A DNA stretch of 60,000 nt. Origin: Strigamia acuminata. Its lineage: Eukaryota; Arthropoda; Chilopoda; Geophilomorpha; Linotaeniidae. The position numbers and the translations under genes are program-made. The notes beneath the pieces are model-generated. The model was not told the origin of the DNA, did no database searches, and saw only the letters and a list, made by a program, of their open reading frames with translations. This document shows, one piece after another, positions 34,200 to 45,390 of this stretch (position 1 is its first letter; the number at the start of each line of letters is the position of its first letter). The DNA lies in assembly GCA_949358305.1 (NCBI GenBank), contig OX442315.1, forward strand, positions 32,454,427-32,514,426, in the 5' to 3' direction.

Positions 34200-36480
34200 G
34201 ATTTAGGCCTAAATTTTTTTGTGTTTTCTGTTTGAAAATGTGGTGGTTTTGAGTGGTTTTTTGAGGTGTGGGAGGTTGTGGTGAACGTGTTTGATGGCGG
34301 TGGCGCGAATTCACGCGGTTTAATTTAGTTTAAACAGGTTTAAATGTGATTTTTGTTGCGTATCCGGTCTTGCGCAATTTGATTCTCAGATTCTATAGCT
34401 AATGTTTGGAGAAAAAATATGAACAGGTGTTTGAGATATATTTCTTTAATTAGTCAGTGTTTCCGGAGATTATTAAGTGGATTTTCTAAAGAGAATATCC
34501 TTTTTATAGATGCGTTTTTATATATTATATGTATTTTTTTTTTACACCTGTCTATGAAACATGACGTGGCTGCGATTTTTCACTCATTCCCCCCTTTAGT
34601 CTTTGGCTATGCGCCAAAACACGTGACAGGGCGGTTTGTTGCACCTGGAAATTGCTGTACGCATGCGCAATTTGAGGGTGAAAATGTGCCCGTTTACAAA
34701 CACAAAAGGGTTCCTTTTGTCCTCCATTTTGTCCAATTTTTTTTTTTTAATTTTTACAACCTTCTGTCTGTAGTTTCAATGAAAGAGGAAAGTTTATTAG
34801 GTGGTTAATGGGGTTGAAGTGTTTTTAAAATTTTTTTTGAAATAAAAAAGAATTTATTTAGTGGTTTATATTGGGATTTTTCAGTTCATTGTGAGCATCT
34901 TCATAAAAGACGAGATGGAGTCGTTATATATTAGTTTTGAGGACGTTTTTTGGACGCTTTATTGGGATTAAATGCAAAAATCGGCGCTGAAATGGGTCAC
35001 TGTATTTTAAGTCAAGTTTTAATAAATCTAGCGAGTCAAGGTCAAACGTGTATTAGCCTCCACCTCTTTTCCTTTTCTATATATACCTGTAAACTTGGCC
35101 GCAGGCAAGCTCCCGTGAAAATGATCTCAGGTGCTGCGCCCCTTTCCTCGCCCTAACTCCCATTTTTCCTTCTTCGGGACTGGTACTTGTTATTTTTTTT
35201 CACTTTTAAAAAAAAAAAGTTTTTTTTTTAAATTTATTCAGTGGAGTGAAAAATGGAAACAAATATGGGATAGATTGGATTTGGAGTTTTTTTTTTTTTT
35301 TTTTTTTTTTTTTAGGAGTTTTAACCAATTGACCTAAAAAATGTCCATTTGCTGCGTTTGAAAACACGTGGGAGGAGAAAGGGGTTTTTATTTGATAGAT
35401 AAATCATTAGCAGTGCGTTCACTGTGACTTAATTTCGTCATCAGAATCTCGTCCTGTTTGATCACGTGTTTTTTTTTTTTTGTTTTTTTTTGGATAATGT
35501 TCTTTCTCTGTTGTTAAGTCAAGCGTGGTTAGTTCCTTTCCTTTGAAACAGTGGTGATAAAGAATTGTATTTTTTTTTTTTTTTTATAATTTTTTTTTGG
35601 GATTTGCGGAATAGAAAATGAGAAGTGTTAGGCCTTGAGAATTTGTCCTGGATTTACTACACGATGTGGCCGTGTACTTGTTATTCAGCATAGAGAAATC
35701 GTTTTGCACTTAATCACTTGATTATTTAATGGTATTGACATATATGTGGGATTTTTAATTTTTAATTCATTTGAATTGTTTTAAAAAATTATTTTAATTT
35801 TTATTTTAATTATTTTAATTTTTATTTTAATTATTTTAATTTAAAGGAAAGATTCTTCTTTCCTTTCGCAAATTGAACGCACCTAATATAGTTTTAATTT
35901 TTTTTTAATTTTTAAAATTTATTTAAAAATTTTTCTTAATTATTTTCTTATTATATTTTCTTATTGTTTGTTTTCGGTGTTGGGTTTCAATGGTTTTGAT
36001 TTCACTGAATTGTAAAACGACCAGTGTTTGATTCATACATTTTGGGAAGGGGAAATTGTTTTTTATCCAAAAACAAACGGTTAAATAAGATTAAATCACA
36101 CAAATACTTAATTTCGGTCACGTGACTAACTTATCTCGGTCGTAAATCATACTTTGTTTCAATTTAAAATCGATAAAATGAAAAAAGATTTTTTTTTAGA
36201 ATCTAAAATTTATCTGTTTACTGTTGGAAGACAAGGCGATCTTCTTTTCATCTTATTAATACATTTTCGCCACGACATTGTATAAAGAATTCGGTCAGTC
36301 GTCTCGTGTTTCGTTCATAGCTGCAATTGGAGGCCGCTCGCTCTGGTGTCAACGACCGGAAAACCCCCGTCCCTTAAAACGGAATGAATTGAACGAGGAG
36401 AGTCGGAGAGGGCGGTTCAATCCAATCCATCACGTGATGGGTGAATAAAGATGCCAGACTGTATTGGTGTTTAGGAAAAC
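34200..36480. other. AT-rich noncoding stretch with long T runs
   Basis: Homopolymer T runs at 35289-35313 and 35571-35585, and an (ATTTTAATTTTT)-like run near 35785-35845. No conserved reading frame. Confidence 0.6.
35036..35044 (+). promoter_or_regulatory. NR5A/FTZ-F1 response element TCAAGGTCA
   Basis: Exact match to YCAAGGYCR, the monomer site bound by FTZ-F1 itself. It is the only one I found between EEIG1 and ftz-f1, so feedback by FTZ-F1 is conceivable. Confidence 0.35.
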
Positions 36481-36486
36481 CCGGGA

Positions 36487-36497
36487 TGACCCATTTT
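36487..36497 (-). promoter_or_regulatory. ROR/HR3 monomer site AAAATGGGTCA
   Basis: Exact match to WAWNTRGGTCA on the minus strand, between the EEIG1-like gene and ftz-f1. Confidence 0.35.
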
Positions 36498-36974
36498 GAT
36501 TGGTTATTTATAGGAAATAAATTGGGTTTGGTTTGGAAATAAATTTTGGGAAAAAGTCTCTCGGGAAACCCGAATTGGGTTAGAAGAAAAAAACGAAAGA
36601 AATTTGAGGTAATTTTGCTTTGCACTGAATGTTGCGGTGTATTTGAGTTTATAATCATTTGTATTGGAAGTGGATATTAGCGGGTTATTACTGAGGGCAA
36701 CGAGTATGGGAAATGACATTAACACAGATGTCATTTGAGTATTGTTTCTTTGATTAAGTAACAAGGTTTGGATTGTTTTTTTTTTAATAGTTTCTATTGA
36801 CAGTAATTTTAGATTTTAATTGGTGTTTTGCAATGTGGGACTTGTTAATTAAATGAATATTGGTTATGTAGGAAGTTGATAAATGCTGGCAGTTTTATTG
36901 GTCGTTGAACTGTGCCCAGTATCTTGATGCCAAATTCAAACACTAAATTCTAATTTTTTGCATACGAAAACAAA

Positions 36975-37313
36975 TAGTCTAAAAATCGATTCGTTACAAC
37001 GAGAATTCGTTATATCGAAATTTTTTAACATGGTGTTCTATGGCCAGCCAACCAAACCAGCCGTTTTTAGGTATTCGTTATATCGATAATTTGTTATATC
37101 GCGATTCGTTATATCGATAATTTGTTATATCGCGATTCGTTATATCGATAATTTGTTATATCGCGATTCGTTATATCGATAATTTGTTATATCGCGATTC
37201 GTTATATCGATAATTTGTTATATCGCGATTCGTTATATCGATAATTTGTTATATCGCGATTCGTTATATCGATAATTTGTTATATCGCGATTCGTTATAA
37301 AGAGTTTTGACTG
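36975..37313. mobile_element. Pogo/Tigger-like MITE, inverted relative to the 29040 copy, internally expanded
   Basis: The right end CGTTATAAAGAGTTTTGACTG followed by TA, and an internal block (GGTGTTCTATGGCCAGCCAA) match the reverse complement of the 29040-29209 element. The left terminus is decayed. A 31-bp subterminal unit is present seven times (37076-37292), against one related copy in the 29040 element. Confidence 0.85.
37076..37292. repeat. 31-bp minisatellite, seven identical units, inside a MITE
   Basis: Units start at 37076, 37107, 37138, 37169, 37200, 37231 and 37262 and are identical to each other. Each contains TATCGATAATTTG and TATATCGCGATT. The identity points to a recent expansion. 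Confidence 0.95.
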
Positions 37314-37870
37314 TAGCGCCATTACCTGTTATTATTTCTTGGAATCATGTATTTGGTGTGTTTGGGTGTGCACAGACTGCGGAATAGTTGGTAATCATAA
37401 GTTTCACTTTGATATTCCTGTAAGCAAAGTGTGGGGAGTTTTTGCTGAGTTTCAATCGGTAAAGTTTTGTGGGAATTTTGCATTACAAATTCTCTCCACG
37501 TTTGTGGGTGACTAAAACCTGATTCTGCAAAATCCCTATTTGCTACTTGAGCACTTTTTGAAAGCATCGACTGTAATTCTGGAAATTTCAGTGCAAAAAG
37601 TTGATTGGATTGGAGTTTTAAACCAAGAACAACTGCATGAAAGTTGCATTCACACGTGCAAGTTTACAGACTAATGTTAACAATCATATAGTAAGAAGCT
37701 GAGCATTAGACCCAAGACAATCATATGATTTTTTTCATGAAACAATAAAGGTGACAGTAGATGCATTCAAAAAGTCGTGTTTCAAGTGTTTTAGTTGTTT
37801 GTGTTTTGCTTCTAAAAAATAGCCATGGCCCTGATGCACAGTTCAGATATCGTCAGAAATCGATAGGGGC
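37314..37870. other. Noncoding spacer between two MITE-derived arrays
   Basis: No conserved reading frame and no clear repeat apart from the dispersed segment that begins at 37871. Confidence 0.5.
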
Positions 37871-37990
37871 ATTCAAAGTTTTTTGGTGTTTCTATAAAAA
37901 GCGAAAATGGAAGTGTAATGGTAACTACGAATGCGTGAGATTGTTTCTTCAGGGACCCATCCTATGTCCGGCCTGTACAGAGTATACTGT

Positions 37991-38273
37991 ACAGTCGAAA
38001 GACTTTATAACGTATCCCAAGAGACCGGAAAAATCAATTTGTTATACCGATAATTCGTTATATCGCAATTCGTTATACCGATAATTCGTTATATCGCGAT
38101 TCGTTATACCGATAATTCGTTATATCACGATTCGTTATACCGATAATTTGTTATATCGCGATTCGTTATACCGATAATTCGTTATATCGCGATTCGTTAT
38201 ACCGATAATTCGTTATATCGCGATTCGTTATACCGCTAATTCGTTACATCGCGATTCGTTATAAAGAGTTTTG
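37991..38273. mobile_element. Second expanded pogo/Tigger-like MITE with seven 31-bp units
   Basis: It starts CAGTCGAAAGACTTTATAAC after TA. Seven 31-bp units start at 38040, 38071, 38102, 38133, 38164, 38195 and 38226, and it ends CGTTATAAAGAGTTTTG, where the last terminal bases are missing. The units carry ATACCGATAATTCG where the other array has ATATCGATAATTTG, and they differ from one another at about one base each. Confidence 0.85.
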
Positions 38274-38332
38274 CAGGGGTTCCATGACCACCTACAGGGG
38301 CGCCGTGAACCAAAATAGTTTGGGAACCACTG
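38274..38332. mobile_element. Short hAT-like remnant
   Basis: CAGGGGTTCC at the left and GGGAACCACTG at the right form imperfect terminal inverted repeats of hAT type only 59 bases apart. It replaces the expected terminal GACTG of the preceding MITE. No 8-base target duplication is evident, so this is an eroded or internally deleted copy. Confidence 0.5.
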
Positions 38333-40197
38333 GTATATACCGTATTTCTTCGATTCTAAGACACTTTTTTCTCGTATAAACATCTCTAAATACGGTATAA
38401 AATATATCTCGGCAAGTATCGAAGATCCTAGCTATGGCTCAGCTAAAGACCCATCAATCCAACTTGCACACGGGCCCATTGACTTCTTGCTACGCCACTG
38501 CTGAGCAGCATGCCTTGCATAACCTTGATCAGAATCGGCACATCGGAAAATGCGGTTAGACTGTTATTGAATCGTCACACGGAGTTAGTTATATAAATCA
38601 CCTGTCTCTTTAAAAATAAATGTAATCTGGGTATGGATGTTTGATTTTATGATTTGTGATTAAAGATATAGCGAGAGAGAAAGCGAGATTGGTTTATTGG
38701 TGCAGCGATGACAAAGCACGTATTCAAGCAGGATCTGACCTAAAAAATGTAGAGAAATTGAATGTTATATAAGTTGTTCCCAGTGTTGTTCGGAGCTAAT
38801 AACTTGATTTAATTGGCGGTTTTTGTCGGGGAATTTTGTACTTTGCACTGTTTCGTATTTTAATTTCGACATTGGTCGATCTGGATTGGTTTTTTTTTTC
38901 TCGTTTTTTTTCAATGAGCCGGAAGTCAAAATGTCATTCTTGCATAATGAGTTTTTGAGATTTTATTGCTTACAAGTATGGGCAGCTGGAGGTTGAAAAT
39001 TTGCATAAATAGTTGCACGTTAGTTTTATTTTTTTGGGTAACGATGAAGGTTTTGATGTGATATACAGTATGGCAGGTTTTTTTTTCATTGGCCAAATGG
39101 AAATTTATTGATGAGAAAACTGCGTGGAATAATTGTTGAAAATGAAGTCGTTATGGAGTTTACGGAACTGGATTCTACATTTGTAACCTTCTTACACCTT
39201 GCACTGATACTTTCTTCTTGCCTACATGTGCAGACATTGACAGATAGTTGCAAGAAGGGTAACAGCAAGATAGGTTGTCAAATATTAACCATTCAGCATG
39301 GTGTGATTGACATCAATTCTTGTGGCTGTTTGGGGTTCTGTAGAAACCCGGAGAGCGTAGTGGTTAATCCGGGTTTCCTCTGGATCTGCACTGCTTGTTT
39401 TTCCAGCCTTTTTAATGATTGATGTCAGTCACTTAACTTGTGTTGGTCACACAAGGATTTAACATGAACATGATCGTGAAGGCAGAATGTCTTCTTTGGA
39501 TATGACATCCACAGGGAGAACTACGGAAAACCTAGCTGAAGGTGGTTGACAGATGTTCTTCCCATAGAAACAGGTCCTTAAATCAGACATATTATTCCAA
39601 AAGGTTAAGCGATAAGACGAGTTAATATTGAAAGTTTCAAAGAACCAACTGCAAGTGCTAATTGATTTCTACCTCTTGAATTGAACATAAACAAGGTATA
39701 TTGCCAATAGAAGAGCTTTTATCTTTCTATGTGGAAGATGCTGTGTCTTTAAGGTGTCTTGGTCACGTTCAGCGAAGTGTCCGGAATGACTATCGGATAG
39801 TCTTTGCTCGGTTGGTTTCCCATATCTCTTCTTGGCTCCTCGAAAACACAAGTAGAGACATCTAGAAACAACACAATGTCAGTGGTCAGCAAAGGAACCT
39901 TTGCCTCGATTTTCAGACCTGGATTTTTCTGGATCTTGACTAGTTGTAGATAACCTAAATATTCTGTTATTGGCGAGGTATACAGATTGATATACCCCAC
40001 TAACCCACTCAAAAGTATTATACAAGTTCTACATGAGTTGATAAATATACAGTGGATTCTGTACGGACCAGAGTGCTTGGTCGGGCCAGTTTGCTGGACC
40101 TAACCTAACCTATACACAGCAATGTTAAATCCCCTTCCCCATCCGGACAACTATCTGGGACCTCTCCTAAGTCTGGGCTATACAGAGTACAATGTAT
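38333..40197. other. Noncoding stretch, no recognisable gene
   Basis: Open frames at 39108-39422 (plus) and 39749-40012 (minus) show no known domain. The sequence right after 38333 (ACCGTATTTCTTCGATTCTA) resembles a transposon terminus, but I could not find a partner end. Confidence 0.5.
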
Positions 40198-40621
40198 ACT
40201 CGAGTTGCACTCAAAAAGGCACCTCACAATGTGTACTCCCATTGGTCGAGCCAGTTTACTACTAACTCCAGACTGTACACTACTACTAGGAGAAGTAGTT
40301 TTGATTTTTATTTATTGCTGTGATTGTTATGACTAGTTTAGTTAATGTTATTTTGATTTTATTTAATAAAAAATGTTATTTCCATCATTAAAATGAAGTT
40401 TTACACATTAAAAAATGTCAAACTCATGTTTGTTGTGTTTATTGCTTACATCGTCTGGAAGTTTGAATTTTAGGTCGTTGCCTAGGCAATTGATTACAAT
40501 GTCTGTACATTGTAATGCAACTTTGGTGTTTGGGTCTACTTTTCTGGATCACTACACCAGTAAACTGGCTCGACCAATGGGAGTACACATTGTGAGGTGC
40601 CTTTTTGAGTGCAACTCGAGT
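40198..40621. repeat. Foldback element B, perfect 63-base arms
   Basis: Positions 40198-40260 and 40559-40621 are exact reverse complements over 63 bases, separated by 298 bases. The inner edges of the spacer (ACTACTAGGAGAAGTAGTT on the left, GATCACTACACC on the right) resemble those of foldback A at 29211-29434. A transcript across it would form a long perfect hairpin. Confidence 0.92.
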
Positions 40622-42650
40622 TTAGTACATAAATTCAGGAAATTAGGAAGTATATATCGGTATTGGCCACGGAAAAAAGTATCGGATCTGATATAGGCAA
40701 AAGACATCGGCCGGTATCAGTCAAAGTCTAGTATGTACAACGCGCCAATGGGGCTTCGTATAAAATTCAGCCAAAAAAACTGATCTAATACAACGATTTA
40801 CAACCGGGTCGTTCGTTACTTAGTTTTACACAAATTCCTTGCTTTGGATTCGGCTAGCAAACCCTCAACGTTTTCTCAATTCAAATTGTATGAGTCAACG
40901 GGAGATCATCAATAAGTTAGAGTGGGACAAAAGCCGGCCATGATTGTCTTTCTTCAAAAGCAAAATTTTGCTAAGTCATGTCTAGAAAGTTTATTTTATT
41001 TTTTTATTAAATATAAAATTGGCGGCTATATTTCCCGAGGAGAAACAAAATAAATTACACGGAGGAAATTTTTCTGCACACAGATGATAAAAAAAAATCT
41101 TTTCTTAGAAAATATTCCATCATTTTCTGGCAAATCCATTAGTGAGGGTAGTTGGGTTTTTTCCTACTATTTATTCTTTTTTTTAAATTTTTTATTTTTA
41201 TTTAAAAAAAAGTATTTGCTGTAGGCAAAACCAGTTAGTTAAAGTTAAAGGGTTACCTCCCTCCATCTTTGCTTTCCTCCCTCTTCATTCTTTATCTTTT
41301 TTCCTCTCTGTCTATCTGTTGGCAAGGTATGGCGGTTAAGTGGGTCAAGGCTGACACAACCACGACTTGATGGCTGCAACTTTCTCTTGTCTCACTACTT
41401 AGGTGAGTTTGTAGCATTTGCCCTGCTTTTCGAGAACTTCCAATGAGAGTTTATTGAAATAAACGAATAAATGTTTCTTTTGTTTACACTATAAAGATGC
41501 GAATTGAAAGATATGGGTTTTATTTTTTTTTTTTTTTAACTTGTGCTAAAAAAAAATGAGGTTTAACGTAATGCTTGAAGCAACTCGAGGCTAAACGTCG
41601 GTAATAAATTGCAAAACCTTTTCCCGAATTTTCTGTTTTATCGCATCTCGTTTTCTGCTTAACCCGCCATGAATGGTCTTTGGTGCCGATGAAAAATAAA
41701 TTTAATATTTTTTATTGTTTTTATTTTTTTTTTTTTATAAATAAAAATTTTGGTAAAAGTAATTCTTAAATGCGTTGGATGTAAATCAAAACCGGTTTTA
41801 TCGATATATTTTTTGTTCTCGTGGTATTATTGCTTGTCGTAATTCGTAAAAATAAGCCTAATGATTAGCATGGGGTATTTAGCAGGGGTCAGACAAAAAA
41901 TGGACCTAAAATGTATTTATTTTACAATTTACACATTATATAAGATATATAATTTTGTATTATTTTACGTTTGTATAAATTTTATTTCCGGAAAACGAAA
42001 TATGACCATTTTTGTTGTTTTATATGACGCGGCATTTTGCAATGGTTAGGCTTAGATCCGAGAATATTACAGTGACGTAACCTTTTTGAACTCGGATCCA
42101 ATCCGAGCCAGACAGACAGATTGTAGGGTTGTTTAGAAATGCTGGCAATGCAAGCAAACAGGTGTGGTGGATGTTTTGAGTGGGTCATGATCATTGGGCT
42201 AGTGAGCCAGTGTGCCACCAGCATTCACGAGGAAGAAAGAAGAGAATAGGCGGGGATGTTGTTCGTTAGCTGCGGGCTCGTAATCACCAATATGGCGGAG
42301 TGGAAGAAAGTGAAAATGAGGGCGATTAAGTTGAGGTCGTTGATTTTTTTTTCATGTAGGATTGGATTTTTTTTTCTTTGATTTTTCACTTTCATTCTTT
42401 TAAATATACCGATTTTTTTTTTATTTTTGAAAAGTTGAAATAAAAACTGGTTTGACTGATTCATAAAGAGAAATTGGATCGGTGTGTCAAGGTGTGAATG
42501 GAAAAAAATAGGTAAATGCGATTGAGTTTGGATGTTTAATGAAGTCAGGAGTAACAAGGTTGGAGTGGTGCAAAGTAAATGGCAAAGGTGAGGAAAGAGT
42601 GAAATAAATACATTTTTAGGGTGCCAAGCGTACCGTATTTTGTTTAAATT
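40622..42650. other. AT-rich noncoding stretch
   Basis: A CT-rich segment (about 41260-41310) and several T runs are present. No conserved reading frame. One HR3-type site is listed separately. Confidence 0.55.
41337..41347 (+). promoter_or_regulatory. ROR/HR3 monomer site TAAGTGGGTCA
   Basis: Exact match to WAWNTRGGTCA, about 5.5 kb upstream of the ftz-f1 start codon. Confidence 0.35.
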
Positions 42651-42654
42651 GACT

Positions 42655-42880
42655 TATTTAAGGGAAACATAACACTGTTCACACAAAAATTGGTTTTATT
42701 ATGCAAAAATGGATTTATTTGATGAAAATCTGCGCTTATTTAGCCAAAATTGAATTTATTATGTGAAAATTGACACTTTTTAGGCGATAATTGAATTTAT
42801 AAAGTGAAAATTGGATTTATTAGATGAAAATTGACACTTTTTAAACAAAAATTGGATTTATAAAGTAAAAATTGATCCTT
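42655..42880. repeat. Degenerate AT-rich tandem repeat, period about 25-50
   Basis: Variants of AAAATTGGATTTATTA and AAAATTGACACTTTTTA alternate five or six times. Confidence 0.65.
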
Positions 42881-43452
42881 TTTTTTGTTGGGGATTTGTG
42901 GATGGGAATTTGGTATTTGAACCGTACGAATTAGTGATTTAGTGTTTTGAACCTCTTTATTTATGTCAACTCGTTATTTTGAAATTAAGTTGTTCAAAAT
43001 GACATTCTGATTTATTTGACACTTATCTGCACTCGGATTTTTTTTTCTTTCTTCGCTGAATTGGGAGTTGATTGAGATAAAATTGAAAAGGAATTTGGAT
43101 TGACAAAATTATGGTCAACGAGTATTTTTCAAACCTTTCTCTTGAGTTTTTTTAAAATTTTTTTTATGGTTTGTGAGGTCTGGGAAGGGAAAATGCGCGA
43201 ATTTAAACGTCATTCCAAGTTAGAAACTCTTTTGTCTTGTCGTGGAATTGGATTTCCATCAGAAACGTGCTCATCTGATATAATTTCTGCAAATGCGTAT
43301 TTCATTTGGTTGAGTGGAATTGACAAGTCGAGAATTTCAACCGGAAAAAAAAATTCATTTTGTGCCATAAATTGAAAATTGAAATCATGTTTGTGTTTTC
43401 TTCCCTTTTTTTCTTCGTTTAACCACAAAATTCTACACAAAAGCTTCAAAAA

Positions 43453-43895
43453 TTCATGAATGCTTGTTTAACTTGCAGCTAAACAGTTTTTGTTGTTTAA
43501 ATTCCGCGCGCATGCCCAGAGCAGGATTTACGTATAACCAAAATAAGTAGTAGCTTAGGGGCCCCCACCTATCGGGGACCCGGATAATTTAAGATGACTA
43601 AGATAAGTTGGATAGTACTAATTTGACGGAGCTCTACAACTTTGTAATTGGAAATTTTGCTCTATCTCGACCAGTTAACGGGTTAGCGAATGAAAAGTGC
43701 ATTGTTGCATATCTGGCATAAAATTTGATTACACTATTGGATTCGCCATCCCTACTTTGCTATAGGCTAGTCTGCTTGGTTTTTTGAAAAAGCATATACT
43801 TATTCTGGAAATTGACTGTAACATCTTAAACGAAACACTCTGTATAGTTTTAACATACAAAAACCGGCCGCCATTTTTGAAGTTAGATCGAGACA
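43453..43895. repeat. Dispersed repeat split by a roughly 350-base insertion
   Basis: 43453-43500 (with TGTTTAACTTGCAGCTAAA) matches 56037-56080, and 43865-43895 (GCCATTTTTGAAGTTAGATC) matches 56104-56132. In the 56-kb copy the two parts are about 25 bases apart; here 364 bases lie between. Confidence 0.6.
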
Positions 43896-44767
43896 AGCTG
43901 TTTAAATATGTTGTTTAGTCTAAATGACTTTACGAATGCTTTTAATAAATTTTGGGCGATTCCGGTGAAAAAATTGGCAAATTGCAGTCATTTTTTTCAA
44001 TTTCTAATAAACATATTCGCATGGATTATTTTATGTGTTTGTGTAATGGGTTTATATGGATGCTTGTGCTGCTTTTATTTCATGCACCATTTCCATTATA
44101 TTTTTTTTACGGATAATAAAAAATACAAATATTTATATTTGCTTGTTATTTTCCCTTGTAATTTAAAAAAAAAATAAAAACAAAAAAAATTCACTTTTTG
44201 TCATATCCGATTAATATATTAATGAAAATGGCCAGCGAGGCCTGAAAGGAGAAGTGATATCAATACATAGTTGAGAATTGCAGCAAGTGTCATTTGCTGA
44301 CTAAATTCCATCTGAAAATGGGTCCTTTTTTTCATTTTCCGCTTTTAGGATTTTTTTTTTTTTATATTTTTATTTTGTAAAGGAAAGAGTTGTAGATTTG
44401 GAGCCAAGTAGTTTGCTGGAGAAAAGAGATCCGAGTAATTTATGTGTTGAACAAACTTTTGTCGTGTAGCAGCGAATGGTCCAAAGCGAGGAGGAGAAAA
44501 CTCTCTCGGGTTGGCGCGGAGCCAAACTATAGGAAGTGGTGGGCGGTAATCTTTGACTGTCTGTAGTCTTTAAACAAGTTGGCGAAGATTGAATTTAGCG
44601 AACTATTCGCTTTTCTAAGTGCGTTGTTGTTAAATAAATAGGGTGCTTATACATCGATTGTTTGATGTAATCTGCCTCTCGTGGAGAGTTTGGGTTTTTG
44701 TTGTTTGTTTGTTTTTGCATTTGGGGTTTGTTGGTGTTTGATAAGTTGGATGAAAGATTTTTGTTTA

Positions 44768-45390
44768 AATTATCGATTTTTGTGGGAGGAAAATCGGGAA
44801 AGAGTATCGATGTTTTGTGGGGAAATTAGAAATTATCGATTTTGGATTGATAATATTTAAAAAATTAAATTATCGATTTTGGATTGATAATATTTAAAGA
44901 ATTAAATTATCGATGTATTTTGGGAAAAATTATCGATATTTCGGGTAAAATTATCGATATTTCGGGTAAAATTATCGATATTCCGGGTAAAAACTGCAAA
45001 AATCGTCGATGTTTTGCTGAAATTCTCAAAAATCGTCGATGTTTTGCTAAAATTCTCAAAAATAATCGATTTTTGATGAAAAATTTTAAATAAATAAATA
45101 AATTATCGATATTTTGGTTGAAAAGTTAAAGAAATCGATTTTTATCTACATATTTTGGTTGAAAAGTTAAAGAAATCGATTTTTATCGACATTTTCTTGT
45201 GTTTATGGAAAACAATCGATTTAAATATCGATATTTAGGGAAATTATCGATTTTTATATCAAATAATTAAGTATGTTTTGCGAAAATAATCCAATTTTTC
45301 TCGAATAAACATTGTTATCAATCGAATATTCAAATTTTTTTTCAAAAACAAATTGAAGAAAAAAATATTGATAACTTATCGATTAAAAAA
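44768..45390. repeat. TATCGAT-rich degenerate tandem repeat cluster
   Basis: About a dozen TATCGAT motifs occur, five of them TATCGATA. They sit inside several short tandem families, for example ATTTCGGGTAAAATTATCG and GATGTTTTGCTGAAATTCTC. TATCGATA is the DREF site of flies. The cluster ends about 1.1 kb upstream of the presumed ftz-f1 leader. Confidence 0.7.

Noticed and set aside
37761-38084. 107-codon frame before and into the second 31-bp array
   Set aside because: It crosses a MITE terminus and ends inside the minisatellite; the dispersed repeat it contains is not open in its other copy at 28920.
39108-39422. 104-codon frame with several cysteines
   Set aside because: No signal peptide, spacing pattern or relative that I recognise; no splice or poly(A) context.
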